Assembly (NCBI RefSeq): GCF_036588685.1
Contig: NW_026963296.1
Location: 3,348,001 to 3,412,000, forward strand
Length of the DNA: 64,000 nt
From: Mytilus trossulus
Taxonomy: Eukaryota; Mollusca; Bivalvia; Mytilida; Mytilidae
Direction: 5' to 3'
The translations under genes were made by a program, and so were the position numbers. Of the stretch, positions 47,100-58,600 are shown piece after piece (within the stretch, counting starts at the first letter, position 1; every line of letters starts with the position of its first letter). The notes beneath the pieces were generated by a model. It ran no database searches and had not been told where the DNA came from. It was given only the letters and a program-made list of their open reading frames with translations.

Positions 47100-48130
47100 A
47101 TATAATCCTTTAATAAAATGCTTCGCTGAGCGCAGCCTGATACGACCGTAGAGGTCAAACCCTGAACAGTTGGGTCAAGTTTGGACACAATATTCAAGCT
47201 TGATACTGTCTGAATTTGGATTGTAATCAAATTTTTGACATAATATAGGTTTCTGACACAAAATAAATGTGGTCAAAGATCTGAAAAATTTGAAATGGGA
47301 CATTTAATTTTTAGAATGGTCTGATATCCAAAATCTAACAATATGGTTAGATTCAGCATATAAAAAAACACCCAAAAATTAATTTTAGGTGAAATCAAAC
47401 AAAGTTTAATTTTGGACCCTATAAACCTTAATATAAACTAATTTGAAAACAGGGTCCAAAATAAAAAATCTAAATGCACAACAAGATTCAGCATATCATA
47501 CATCCGCAATAATTCAGTTTTTGATGAAATCAAACAAAGTTTAATTTTGGACCCTATAAACCTTAATATAAACTAATTTGAAAACAGGGTCTAAAATAAA
47601 AAATCTAAATGCACAATAAGATTCAGCATATCATACATCCGCAATAATTCAGTTTTTGATGAAATCAAACAAAGTTTAAGTTTGGACCCTTTTGACCTCA
47701 ATGTAGACCAATTTAAAAATGGGGCCCAATATCCAAATAGTAAGTTAGAACCCCCAAAAATTAAAGACTTTAAATTAATCCCATTGAAATTGGTTAAAAA
47801 AATTGTATTTATTTTCAATTAAAGATTTCTTGCTATTGCGCAATACATTGCTGTTGTGCAATACTGTTCAATTTATAGCTTGCTGTTCAGTGTGAGCAAA
47901 GGCTCCGTGTTGAAGACCGTACTAAAAATGGTTTACTTTTATAAATTTTGACTTGGATGAAGAGTTGTCTCATTGGTACTCATACCACATCTTCTTATAT
48001 CTACCAATTGAAGATTTCTTGCTATTGCACAATACTGTGCAATTGAAGATTTCTTGCCATTGTGCAATACTGTGCTATTGAAGATTTCATGCTATTGCCC
48101 AATACTGTGCAATTGAAGATTTCTGCTTGA
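47100..48130 (+). repeat. Family H, family A fragment and a short tandem repeat
   Basis: 47100-47830 is family H ('gagcgcagcctgatacgacc', 'aatattcaagcttgatac') with three internal modules of about 120-130 bp marked by 'gatgaaatcaaacaaag' and 'ttggaccct'. 47870-48003 is the family A 3' end. 48005-48125 is a tandem of about four units built on 'caattgaagatttcttgc' and 'gcacaatactgtg'. The same short motif occurs at 26970-27015 next to the other family H copy, so it belongs to that element. Confidence 0.65.
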
Positions 48131-48189
48131 AGCTTTTTAAAAATTTGGAAGAAAAAAAAATAATTATCCCCAAAAAAATGGAAAAAAAA

Positions 48190-48535
48190 ATCCCCCCCCC
48201 CCCTTGGAGTAATTACCCCAATCCAAGTCTTCCCTTTGTGGTATGGAACCTTGTAGTACAATTTTAGAGAGATCCATAAACTTACACACAAGTTATTGTC
48301 CGGAAACTACAAAAATGCTTGTTTTTGGCCCCTAATTCCTAAACTGTTTGTACCATAACCCCCAAAAGCAATCCCAAACTTCCTGTTGTTAAACCTTCTG
48401 GTAAAATTTCATAGAGATCCATTCACTTAAAACTAAAGTTATTGTCCAGAAACCAAATGTGTCTTCGGACGACGACCACAACATGATAGCATTATACGAA
48501 CGCAAAAAAAAAATTGCGGTCATATAAAGAGCAGA
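48190..48535 (+). mobile_element. Dispersed repeat family B copy
   Basis: Begins after a C-run (48193-48203), contains 'gcttgtttttggcccctaat' and 'tttcatagagatccattcac', and ends with 'tcttcggacgacgaccacaa' and 'tatacgaacgcaaaa', then 'attgcggtcat'. Confidence 0.7.
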
Positions 48536-48596
48536 TCAAACAAATGAAACAATAGCAATGTGTCTAAATTTATACGAATGTGTAAACATCATATAC

Positions 48597-48754
48597 CGTG
48601 TCTGCTTCTGAGGTCACACCATCTTTCCATGTGCCAACAATAACTATTGGTGGATCAAGATCACCTGACATAGTCGTCTTGTCATCAGATATAATATTTT
48701 TCTCTTCCAGTCTACTGTAGCAATGTATTGAGTCAATCCAAAGTCGGAATAAAG
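48597..48754 (-). CDS. Roco gene, Roc G4 exon
   Basis: The acceptor 'gactttatag' precedes 48754 and the donor 'gtatat' follows 48597. It opens with two nucleotides completing a codon whose first G comes from the previous exon, giving Ala-Leu-Phe-Arg-Leu-Trp, and ends in phase 0. It encodes 'PPIVIVGTWKDG', the G4 element of Roc. The usual Roc form is THKD (NKxD class); here it is TWKD. 158 nt long, so the frame closes exactly with both neighbours. Confidence 0.88.
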
Positions 48755-49593
48755 CTATAAAGTCAAAGTACAACGATCTTATATCAGCATTTATTCAAGT
48801 GTGATGAAGATTGCCAGTATTTATTATTTCAAATTAAGGCGACAATAGTTTACTGATAAACAAATACTGTAAACTGATTTGGAAGAGACAAATCAAAGTA
48901 ACAAACAGTAACTGAAGGAATTACATGATACATGTACTACAGATTTCTAAGTTACGAAAAATTCATCAACTAGTTACGTAATTAATTTGAACCTGAACCA
49001 CACATGTGACATCATGTCCATTTTAAATAAAATAAAATCATCAAATGAATGATAAATACACATTTTACTCCTTCAAATATACATATTACAATCCACCACT
49101 TTGACACTTAAGTAAGGCTTTACATATCAGCCCATAATGCAGAAGCTAGATTACATTTAACAAAATTTATAATTACAAATGAAATAATTTATTAATAGAT
49201 ATAGGAAGATGTGGTGTGAGTGCCAATGAGACAACTCTCCATCCAAATAACAATTTATAAAAGTACACCATTATAGGTCACATACGGCCTTTAACACGGA
49301 GCCTTGGCTCACACCGAACAAAAAGCTATAAAGGGCCCCAAATTTACTAGTGTAAAACCATTCAAACGGGAAAACCAACGGTTTAATCTATATAACAAAC
49401 AAGAAACGAGAAACACGTATAACTTACATAAACAAACAACAACTACTGTACATCAGATTCCTGACTTAGGACTGGGGGACAAACTTTTGCAGTCTGTTTG
49501 AGGACAGGAATTTTGGTAAATATATCTTTAAAACTTAGACAAAAAATGAACTATCATTTTATAACTTAATGATTGATCAATATGATATATTAC
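48755..49593. other. Intron with an inverted family A copy
   Basis: 49193-49480 is an inverted family A copy ('ggtgtgagtgccaatgagac', 'cggagccttggctcacac', 'catcagattcctgacttagg'). The rest is unrecognised. Confidence 0.65.
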
Positions 49594-50034
49594 CTTGTGC
49601 ATTAGGGTCATCAGCCTCATTGAGTTTTGTAACAACAAGATACATTGCATATTGGGACAGAAAGGTTTGATGAGTGTGGTAAAATTCTTCATCTCCCGCA
49701 AAATCCCATAGCAAAAATGTAGCATACTCCTCTTTGTCATGTACATCAACCTTAGACTTAGCGGTTAGCATAGTTTCGAAATCCCTTGCTGCTTGTTCAG
49801 ATGGCTGCTGGGGAGTTACATGAGGTTCTGATTGAGGTTCAGCTACTTCTGGAGGTTTTATTATTTTAGGTTGCTTGGATGCTGTCTCTGATTTCTTTGA
49901 TTCATCAACAGATGTTACTGGTGTGTTGTCCTTAATGGCTATGTGGGATTCTACTTGTTCTTGAATTGTTCTTTTGTCCTGAAGTTTTCCCATATATTCT
50001 TTAAAAAGTCTTGCTTGAGTTTCTTCATAGTTTT
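49594..50034 (-). CDS. Roco gene, Roc G3 exon with low-complexity insert
   Basis: The acceptor 'ctaatcatag' precedes 50034 and the donor 'gtaata' follows 49594. 441 nt: it begins by completing a codon (Glu-Asn-Tyr-Glu-Glu) and ends one nucleotide into the next. The first ~100 residues are hydrophilic and rich in Pro, Glu, Ser, Lys and Gln ('KKSETASKQPKIIKPPEV'), an insert between G1 and G3. It then enters Roc at 'TFLLWDFAGDEEFYHTHQTF', with the DxxG G3 motif as Asp-Phe-Ala-Gly, followed by 'AMYLVVTKLNEADDP'. The family norm is WDFAGQxxY; Gln is replaced by Asp here. Confidence 0.9.
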
Positions 50035-50089
50035 CTATGATTAGAATATAACAATATTAGTTTTTGTCTAATATACTGTGTAAAAAGAA

Positions 50090-50965
50090 ATGAGAATAAA
50101 CAGCTGCGCCATGAGCGCATGATACGCCCGACGTCTTGTGTGGAAGTTTTATGCAATAATCATAAATAGTTTCTGAGAAAGTTTTAAGCAATAACCATAT
50201 ATTGTTTTTGAGACACGGCGGGACATGTAAAACCCCCAACCCTGTTTTTTTTTACAAAAAACTAAATATCACTAAAATAAAATTTTGAATCAAAACCAAA
50301 AAGTATACAGATCTTTAGATTAATATAACAAAGAAGTGTGTAAAGTTTTAAGCAATAATCATAAATTATTTTTGAGATAAGGCGCGACATGTAAAAAAAA
50401 CCTCCCCTGTTTAACAAAATACTCAATAACTCCAAAATAAAGTTTTAAATCATCACCAAAAAGTATACAGATCTTTAGATTAATATAACAAAGAAGTGTA
50501 AAGTTTTAAGACATAATCATAAATTGTTTTTGAGATACGGCACAACATGTAAAAAAAAACTCCCCCTTTTTTACAAAATACTCAATAACTCAAAAATGAA
50601 ATTTTGAATCATCACCAAAAAGTATATAGATCTTTAGATTAATATAACAAAGACATGTGTAAAGTTTTAAGCAATAATCATAAATCGTTTTTGAGATACA
50701 GTGCGACATGTGAAAAAAACACACCCCTGTTTTAGTTACAAAGTGCCGTAACTCAAAAAGTTTAAATCTTATTTTCACCAAAAAATATACAGATCATTTG
50801 ACCATCATAAGAAACAACTATATTAAGTTTCATGAAATTTGGATAAGTCGTTCTCAAGTTACGGTGCGACATGTTAACGCCGGACAGACGGACAGACGGA
50901 CGGACACCGGACATTTGTATACCATAATACGTCCCGTAAAAATGTTGACGGGCGTATAAAAAAGC
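50090..50965 (+). mobile_element. Dispersed repeat family F, long copy
   Basis: Four modules of about 165-170 bp marked by 'aagttttaagcaataatcat', 'acaaaatactcaataact' and 'aaaagtatacagatctttag'. The 3' end carries 'gacagacggacagacggacg', then 'cataatacgtcccgtaaaaa', then 'gggcgtataaaaa'. It matches the end of 36535-36876. No ORF. Confidence 0.72.
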
Positions 50966-52654
50966 TTAAGATAAAGGTATAAAATAAGCGTTATACACGG
51001 CGAAAGATACCAAAGATATATGCAATTTCTAAATTAAAAAACAAAATGACAATGTGCAAAAATCAAATAAAAAACAACAGAAGGCTAACAACAAGAAAGA
51101 AAACACAACATAGAAAACTAAATGGTTTAAGAGAAAATAAAAAATGCATTAAACTTGGCACCTTTTAAATTTTCGTTGAAAAATATTATATATTTACTAT
51201 CAGTATTAAAAATTTAGCAGTTTCACAAATTTTCCCATTTTGCAACGTTTTGATCTTTCTTGGATTATCTATTTAAGCGTTTATCATCAGCTTTCAGTCA
51301 TCAATTGATTTTTTTTTATGTATATCAATGCATGTTACAACATGCCTTGAGCATTTTCTCTCTATAACTATCACATTTTCTGGAAAATACTAAAACAAAA
51401 GGTAAACATTGTCTTTCCAGGCCAATAACTCCTATATCAATGATGAATAATTTGTAGAAATTATTTCTGTTAAAAGTATCTGTCTATCTATCGTTGCTTC
51501 GGTAAATAACTAAACTAAACTGTTGACAGAGAGATATGTCTCGCCTAGAAAAAGACACCTGCACTTTAGCAACATTAATTCAAAGTTACTGGACCATAAG
51601 GTAAAGGATAGTGCATCAACATGATCTTCAAACTGTGATGTACTGATATAGTAATGCAACTTTATAGAAAATATCATTGTCTTACATTACAAGTTCATAT
51701 CAAACATTTATTCCAAACTAACTTAACATTGAGAACTGCTAATTTATTCAAAGTGACTGGACGACAGAGCTTCAAAAAAGTCTTCAAACTGATATGTACT
51801 GATAGTAATACGACTTCATACAAACTAACATTGATCAATCACAAGTAGATACTATCAAACTTACTTAGCAGAAAACGTTGTCACTTATGATAGTTGTCAA
51901 ACTGATATATACTGATAATAATGCAACTTAATATTAAATATCAACGATCTTTCTTAATTAGTAGTTGCAATCAAACTAACTTAAGCAGAAATTTTAATAA
52001 TTGTTGATGCCTCCACCCCAGCCATCACCAAGAAAGCAACCTATAAGTTGCAGGCGAGACAAAAATTGTTGATGTAAAGTTTGATTCAGATTGACCTAGT
52101 AGTTTCAGTGAAGAAGATTCTTGTAAACGATATATGCACATGGTTCTATGGGTCAGGTGAGTTGAAAATAAATAGGTGGTCTAGGTAAAAACACTAAATT
52201 TGCACAAAATGGCCATTTAAGAGAAATCCTTCCTTTATTGGGTCCTTTGATAATGTTGTTAGAAATGAAAAGGGGGTAAATTTTGACATCCAAAGGAATT
52301 TGCTAAGGGGTAAAATGAACTTTTAACAATAGTGCAAACACTAAAATGTCTAGTCTGAATAAAATGCAAGAAAAGGCTATCAAATTCCTGAAAGGAATTG
52401 CACGTCTTGACCCATCTGAAATAGAGATATTATCAGGAATAATTAAAGTATCACAGTACTTTGGTTTGATGAGGTTTAGGTCACATGAATCGTTGTCTGA
52501 CTGCCAGGAATGTCTTAAAACAAAACTTTACAGAAATAAAAAAAAAAAAACCAAAAAAACAATAGATATATTCAAGACTATACCATCAGACCATTATGAT
52601 CAGTATATATACCAGATAAGGACAAACCAATTTTTTTAATTATCAACATCATAC
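50966..52654. other. Intron sequence, partly dispersed repeat
   Basis: 51530-52040 holds a divergent family D-like repeat: 'atatgtctcgcctag' at one end and 'gttgcaggcgagacaaaa' at the other, which are inverted relative to each other. From 52320 text similar to a family J start ('tagtgcaaacactaaaatgt') leads into a 97-codon plus-strand ORF (52346-52639) that stops 16 bp short of the Roc exon. I do not recognise its product. Confidence 0.45.
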
Positions 52655-52915
52655 CATCTAACTTATTCCACACGCCATCATCAGACATTGCTTTGCATTT
52701 AATTTTATGAATTTCTATTCCATTTGTACTGGTTACATCTGTTATGTCTTCACCAAACAATCTTCTAATCAATGACGTCTTTCCTGCACCTTTTTTTCCA
52801 ACAACTACTAAACGTATGTCTCTCTTTTTCTCAGAGCCTGACTCGAGTAATTTGAGGTACAAATCAATAGATCTTTTGTCAGCCATTACATTTATTTCAG
52901 TTGGCACCATATCAC
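52655..52915 (-). CDS. Roco gene, Roc P-loop (G1) exon
   Basis: The acceptor 'ccgttttag' precedes 52915 and the donor 'gtatgatg' follows 52655. 261 nt: the first two bases complete a codon and the exon ends one base into a codon completed by the next exon (Asp-Glu junction). It encodes 'KKRDIRLVVVGKKGAGKTSL', with the Walker A / G1 motif GKKGAGKT, then 'IRRLFGEDITDVTSTNGIEI', where the Thr-rich segment is a candidate G2. It binds GTP/GDP in the Roc family. The 5' junction needs a phase-1 donor that the visible upstream exon (55106) does not provide. Confidence 0.9.
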
Positions 52916-54109
52916 CTAAAACGGCATTTTTCATAAATGTTTTTTATTAAAGCTTTACTCATCTATATATATAACAACTATTCTTTTGAGTGCCTGTTTT
53001 CATTTTATGTAAGTTTTAGAAGTTTTAATTAACCAAATAACTGTGTTATAACTTGGACCAATTGACTTTAAGAGTATTGCTTATTTTACATGAGATTGTG
53101 ATAAGTAAAATTAAGAGAAAACAGAGAATTGACCCTGAAAATAGAGACAAAAATCTGACAAAATAACAGAAAACATAGCCTGATCGAGGCCACCAAGGGG
53201 TCTTCAACATTGTGAGAAAATCCAAAACCCATAGGCGGCTTCAGCTAAATCTAAAAAGAAATGTTATCTGAAAAGAAATTACAAAGTAATTTTCCATATA
53301 ATTAAATCAACAAGAATAACTCTTTTAAAGTAGTTAATCAACACTTATTTTCAAATTTGTAAGAAGCACTGCTGATATAAATCTTTGTAATCAGTTCGAT
53401 AAAGAATTGTACTCATGGAAACTTCGACAATTAATTTTTTCCATACCATTATTATCACTCATTTTCAAATAGTTTTTAGACATTGCAGAAAAACACCTAA
53501 GATATAATTTGGATAAAAAAAAATGGCAAGAATTGAACACATGAGAGTGGTTACCATGCATTTTTCTATATAATCATAATGTCCAAGCTTAATTAAGGGG
53601 CATATTTTAAAAAAAAAATAGCTTATCGGCCCTGATTTTCAAATTCATGTGAGACATCAATGACATAATTCTTTGTTATAATGTTAATAAAAATCTAGCA
53701 AAAATTGTGAAAGCTCTTACAAGACTAGATGGACGTAACATGTGATGGTATTTATGTGTCTCCAGCAGCATGTCACATACAGGATAAAAACTAGCAGGGT
53801 ATATATTTCCCCAATGAAAACCCTTCGTCAATATTTTACCTATTGATCTTGTATGAACTTTATTTTTGATAGAAAGATGTATTATCTGTGAGAAGAAAAA
53901 ACTCTAGTAAATCTAGCATTTTCAAAAGGACATTTTTTTCTATAAACACTATAGTGAACCTTTATACATTGGGATGAACGGAAATTTTATGGACAACTTC
54001 TCCGAAACAGGCTAATAGGTTTTATATGCGGGAAACACAATCGATCATTTATGGAAAAAACTTGTACAAGCTGCTGTGTTTTTATGCAATTTTTGATAAA
54101 GAATCATAC
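52916..54109. other. Intron sequence, nothing recognised
   Basis: AT-rich. A short missing exon of the Roco gene may lie here or further upstream, but none could be supported. Confidence 0.35.
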
Positions 54110-54490
54110 AATGGGTTGTCTGATTCATCTGAAAATTAATTTCAGGGCAGATAGATCTTGACCTGATAAACAATTTAACTCCGTCAGATTTGCTCTAAAT
54201 GCTTTAGTTTTTTTAGTTATAAGCCAAAAACTGCATTTTACCCCTATGTTCTATTTTTAGCCATGGCGGCCATCTTGGTTGGTTGGCCGGGTCAAAAAAC
54301 ACAATTTTTAAACTAGATACCCCAATGATGATTGTGGCCAAGTTTGGTTAAATTTGGCCTAGTAGTTACAGAGGAGAAGATTTTTGTAAAAGTTAACGCA
54401 GGACGACGACGACGGACGACGACGACGGACGCCGGACGCCAAGTGATGAGAAAAGCTCACTTGGCCCTTTGGGCCAGGTGAGCTAAAAAT
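54110..54490 (+). mobile_element. Dispersed repeat family E, third copy
   Basis: Contains 'ccatggcggccatcttggtt', 'gatgattgtggccaagttt' and a GACGACGACGGACG cluster, and ends 'cacttggccctttgggccag' then 'gtgagctaaaa'. Close to the copy at 31921-32175. Confidence 0.75.
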
Positions 54491-54509
54491 GTGTGGAAAT
54501 CCAATTGCT

Positions 54510-54600
54510 GGAGTGAATTTAGGTAGTCATGCCACACGAAGAACACAAACTCACAACCTGAATGTTAAAAGCCTAGTGATAACTGAGTAGTCAACTAGGT
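54510..54600 (-). repeat. Degenerate tRNA-derived SINE-like fragment
   Basis: On the minus strand 'gttgtgagtttgtgttc' resembles the T-arm of the SINE head seen at 1022-1130, preceded by 'cactaggcttttaacattc'. Strongly decayed. Confidence 0.35.
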
Positions 54601-54867
54601 AAAGGATACTTGCAAAGTTTTACGAAGGCAAAGCCTAAAATACAATACAGTTATCTCCATCTCCATTTTTAAGCATTCTACATAAAATTTAAAAAAAAAC
54701 ACAGTTAATTGTTTACATACTGTCTGTGAAAGAATATCATAAATCGAATTTAAAAAACTTGCTCTCGCCTCGTTCACTCTAGAACATGTAGAATGAAATA
54801 GAAGACATCTATAAATTTTTTGATTATTGAAGAAATCACGTAATAATAAATTAGTGAATTGAAAAAT
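54595..54867 (-). pseudogene. Possible LINE ORF2 C-terminal fragment
   Basis: An open minus-strand frame of about 90 codons without an ATG. It reads '...LLLRDFFNNQKIYRCLLF' then 'HSTCSRVNEARASFLNSIY'. The H-x3-C followed by an R-x2-F-L-type helix resembles the segment after the zinc motif of non-LTR ORF2 ends (compare 'HFLLTCKSLEDIRKPILEDL' in the LINE here). No other retroelement parts flank it. It does not fit the splice phases of the Roco gene. Confidence 0.35.
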
Positions 54868-55105
54868 GATGGCTTAGCTAGTTAAAGTTCCCAAATATAT
54901 GATGTTGTCCAATCAAAATTGTGTTAACAAATAATTGCATTACAATTTGATTTTTTTTTTCAAGACTTAATTGGTTAATTGTTTAAAGATTTTTCTCCTG
55001 AAGAATCTTGGTTTAGCAGCATTTGTTTTCTTGGTTTTATATTTCTTTTTATTTTGTAACTTATTTTCTACTTGTAGCATTTGTAATTCAACACTATATT
55101 TGTAC

Positions 55106-55177
55106 CTGTAAGTATTCCATCACTTCTTTATACTGTCCGTTCATCCCTTTTGCTGCTATGTCGTATGGAGTCTTACC
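55106..55177 (-). CDS. Roco gene, terminal ankyrin half-repeat exon
   Basis: 72 nt, acceptor '...gtatttcag' before 55177 and donor 'gtacaa' after 55106; phase 0 at both ends. It encodes 24 residues starting 'GKTPYDIAAKGMNGQ', which fits the GxTPxxxA start of an ankyrin repeat and its first helices, then '-KEVMEYLQ'. It looks like a C-terminal cap. It lies 7.2 kb from the next upstream ankyrin exon, with the 29-bp array in between. Confidence 0.8.
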
Positions 55178-55665
55178 CTGAAATACACGTATCAGATAAA
55201 TCTTTATATTGCTTTCATCTTTTTTATGACAAAGAGGACTTTTTTACATATCTTACAATTAGTAGCTGGGTGGTGTTTTATTTTATCTTTACATATATGC
55301 TAACCATAACATTTTCGTTCATATATCTCTTTAGACAACATTCAGATTATTGTTCACAATTTTCTGAAGACTTCAAATAGGCTTTTAACTCTTTTTTTTA
55401 AAGGATATGAATTAATGCTTCATCTGTCCCCATTTGGTCTTGATTTTTGTTGCAGTTTGAAGAATGATAAATGCATCCTTATATCTACACAAAGGGTGTG
55501 GGATATGGGGGGATTTCATCCTTAACTATCTTTTTACATTTTTTGGACACATTACAAATGTATCATGATTATTGACAAATCTTTATATTCTTATACTTTT
55601 TCTATTCTTTATATTATTGTATCGAATTATTCTCTATTCATTAACTGTTTGCCTATATCTCGATA
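55178..55665. other. Intron sequence left of the 29-bp array
   Basis: T-rich, non-repetitive, no exon seen. Confidence 0.4.
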
Positions 55666-58600
55666 AACCCTCTACATCCTCCTATATCTGTATAAACCCA
55701 TTCGCTCCCTTCTGCATTAGTGTACCCATCCACAACCTTCTATATTTGTATACCCAATCCACATCCTCCTATACTTGTATACCCCATCCACATCCTCCTC
55801 TACCTGTATTCCCCACCCACACCCTCTAACATCTGAATATCCCACTCACACCCTCCTATATATGTATACCCCCTCCCCACCCTCCTATATCTGTATACCC
55901 CTTACCTACCCTCCTATATCTGTATACCCCTTTTCTACCCTCCTATATCTGTAGAACCCCTCAACACCCTCCTATGTCGTTTTACCCTATCCAAAGTCTC
56001 CTATATTTGAATAGCCCATCCAATGTTGAGATTGTCGCTGGAACGAAACATCCGTACTTTTGTACTTGTTCATTTTTTGACGTCATATTATCATGTGACA
56101 ACTCCGTGGGTGGAAATACATTTGTTGTATATGAATATAATGGCTAAACAGTTGTCTTTACATACATTGCCTTGATTATCATCTATATACACACCCTCCT
56201 ATATCTATATAGCCCATACACACCCTTCTATATCTGTATATCCATCCACACCCTCTTATATCTGTATACCCCAACCTTACCCTCCTATATCTGTAAACCC
56301 CTTACACACCATTATATATCTGTATATCCCATTCACACCCTTCTATATCTGTATATCCCATCCACACCCTTCTATATCTGTATATCCCATCCACACCCTC
56401 CTATATATGTATATCCTATCCACACCCTTCTATATCTGTATATCCCATCCACACCCTTCTATATCTGTATATCCCATCCATACCCTTCTATATCTGTATA
56501 CAAGTATCTCATCCACACCCTTCTATATCTGTATATCCCATCCAAACCCTCCTATATATGTATAGTCCATACACACCCTCCTATATCTGTATACCCATAC
56601 ACACCCTCCTATATATGCATACCCCATACGCACCCTCCTATATCTGTATATCCCATCCACACCCTCCTATAAATGTATATCCCATACACACCCTCCTATA
56701 TCTGTAAACCCCCTCCACTACCTTCTGTATCTGTACACCCCTTCCCTACCCTCCTAAATATGTAAACCCTCTCCACACCCTCCTATATATGTATAACCCT
56801 TTCATACCCTCCTATATATGTATACCCCATTCACACCCTCTTATATCTGCATATCCAATCAACACCCTCCTGTATCTGTATACCCCTTCCCTACCCTCCT
56901 CTATCTCTATACCCAACACACATCCTCCTATATCTATATACCCCATCAACACCCTTCTATGTCTGTATACCCTATCCTCACCCTTCTATGTCTGTATACC
57001 CTATCCTCACCCTCCTATGTCTGTACACCCAATTCACACTCTCCTATGTCTGTATACCTATCCACACCCTCCTATGTCTGTATACCCTATTCACACTCTC
57101 CTATGTCTGTATACCCTATCCACACCCCCATATGTCTGTATACCCTATCCACACCCTCCTATGTCTGTATACCCTATCCACACCCTCCTATGTTTGTATA
57201 CTCTATCCACATCCTCATATATCTGTAAACCCAATTCACATCCTCCTATATCTGTATACCCCATCCTAACCCTCCTATGTCTGTATACCCTATCCACACC
57301 TTCTTATATCTGTATACCCCATCCACGCCCTCCTATATTTGTATACCCAATTCACACTCTCCTATGTCTGTATACCCTATCCACACCCTCCTATGTCTGT
57401 ATACCCTATCCACACTCTCCTATATCTGTTTACCTTATCCACACCCTCCTATGTCTGTATACCCTATCCACACCCTCCTATGTCTGTATACCCTATCCAC
57501 ATCCTCCTATATCCATATACCCAATTCACACCTTCCTATATCTGTATACCACATCCACACCCTCCTATGTCTGTATACCCTATCCACACCCTCCTATGTC
57601 TGTATACCCTATCCACACCCTCCTATATCTGTATACACTATTTACACCCTCCTATGTCTGTATACCCTATCCACACCTTCGTATATCTGTATACCCCATC
57701 CACGCCCTCCTAAGTATGTATACCCTATCCACACCCTCCTATGTCTGTTTACCCTATCCACACCTTTCTATATCTGTATACCCTATCCACACCCTCCTAT
57801 GTCTGTATACCCTATCCACACCCTCCTATGTCTTTACCCTATCCACACCCTCCTATATCTGTATACCCAATTCACACCCTCCTATGTATGTATACCCAAT
57901 TCACACCCTCCTTTATCTGTATACCCTATCCACACTCCTATATCTGTATACCCTATCCACACCCTCCTATATCTGAATATCCTATCCACAACCTCCTATG
58001 TCTGTATACACTATCCACCATCTCCTACGTCTGTATACCCTATCCACACCCTCCTATGTCTGTATACCCTATCCACACCTTCGTATATCTGTATACCCCA
58101 TCCACGCCCTCCTAAGTATGTATACCCTATCCACACCCTCCTATGTCTGTTTACCCTATCCACACCTTTCTATATCTGTATACCCTATCCACACCCTCCT
58201 ATGTCTGTATACCCTATCCACACCCTCCTATGTCTTTACCCTATCCACACCCTCCTATATCTGTATACCCAATTCACACCCTCCTATCTATGTATACCCC
58301 TTCCCCACCTTTCTATATCTGTATACCCCTTCCCTACCCTCCTATATCTGTATACCCTATCCACACCCTCCTATATCTGTATACCCTATCCACACCCTCC
58401 TATATCTGTATACCCTATCCACACCCTCCTATGTCTGTATACATTACACTATCCACCATCTCCTATTTATGTATACCCTATCCACACCCTCCTATATCTG
58501 TATACCCTATCCACACCCTCCTTTATCTGTATACCCTATCCACACTCCTATATCTGTATACCCTATCCACACCCTCCTATATCTGAATATCCTATCCACA

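Noticed and set aside
52346-52639. 97-codon plus-strand ORF adjacent to the Roc exon
   Set aside because: It starts in text resembling a dispersed repeat, ends in a poly-A/Lys tract, is antisense to the Roco gene and shows no recognisable domain. Kept only as a note in the intron entry.
54595-54777. Extra Roco exon between the ankyrin cap and the P-loop
   Set aside because: A donor can be found that fits the downstream phase, but no acceptor fits the upstream phase-0 donor; the sequence looks more like a retroelement remnant.
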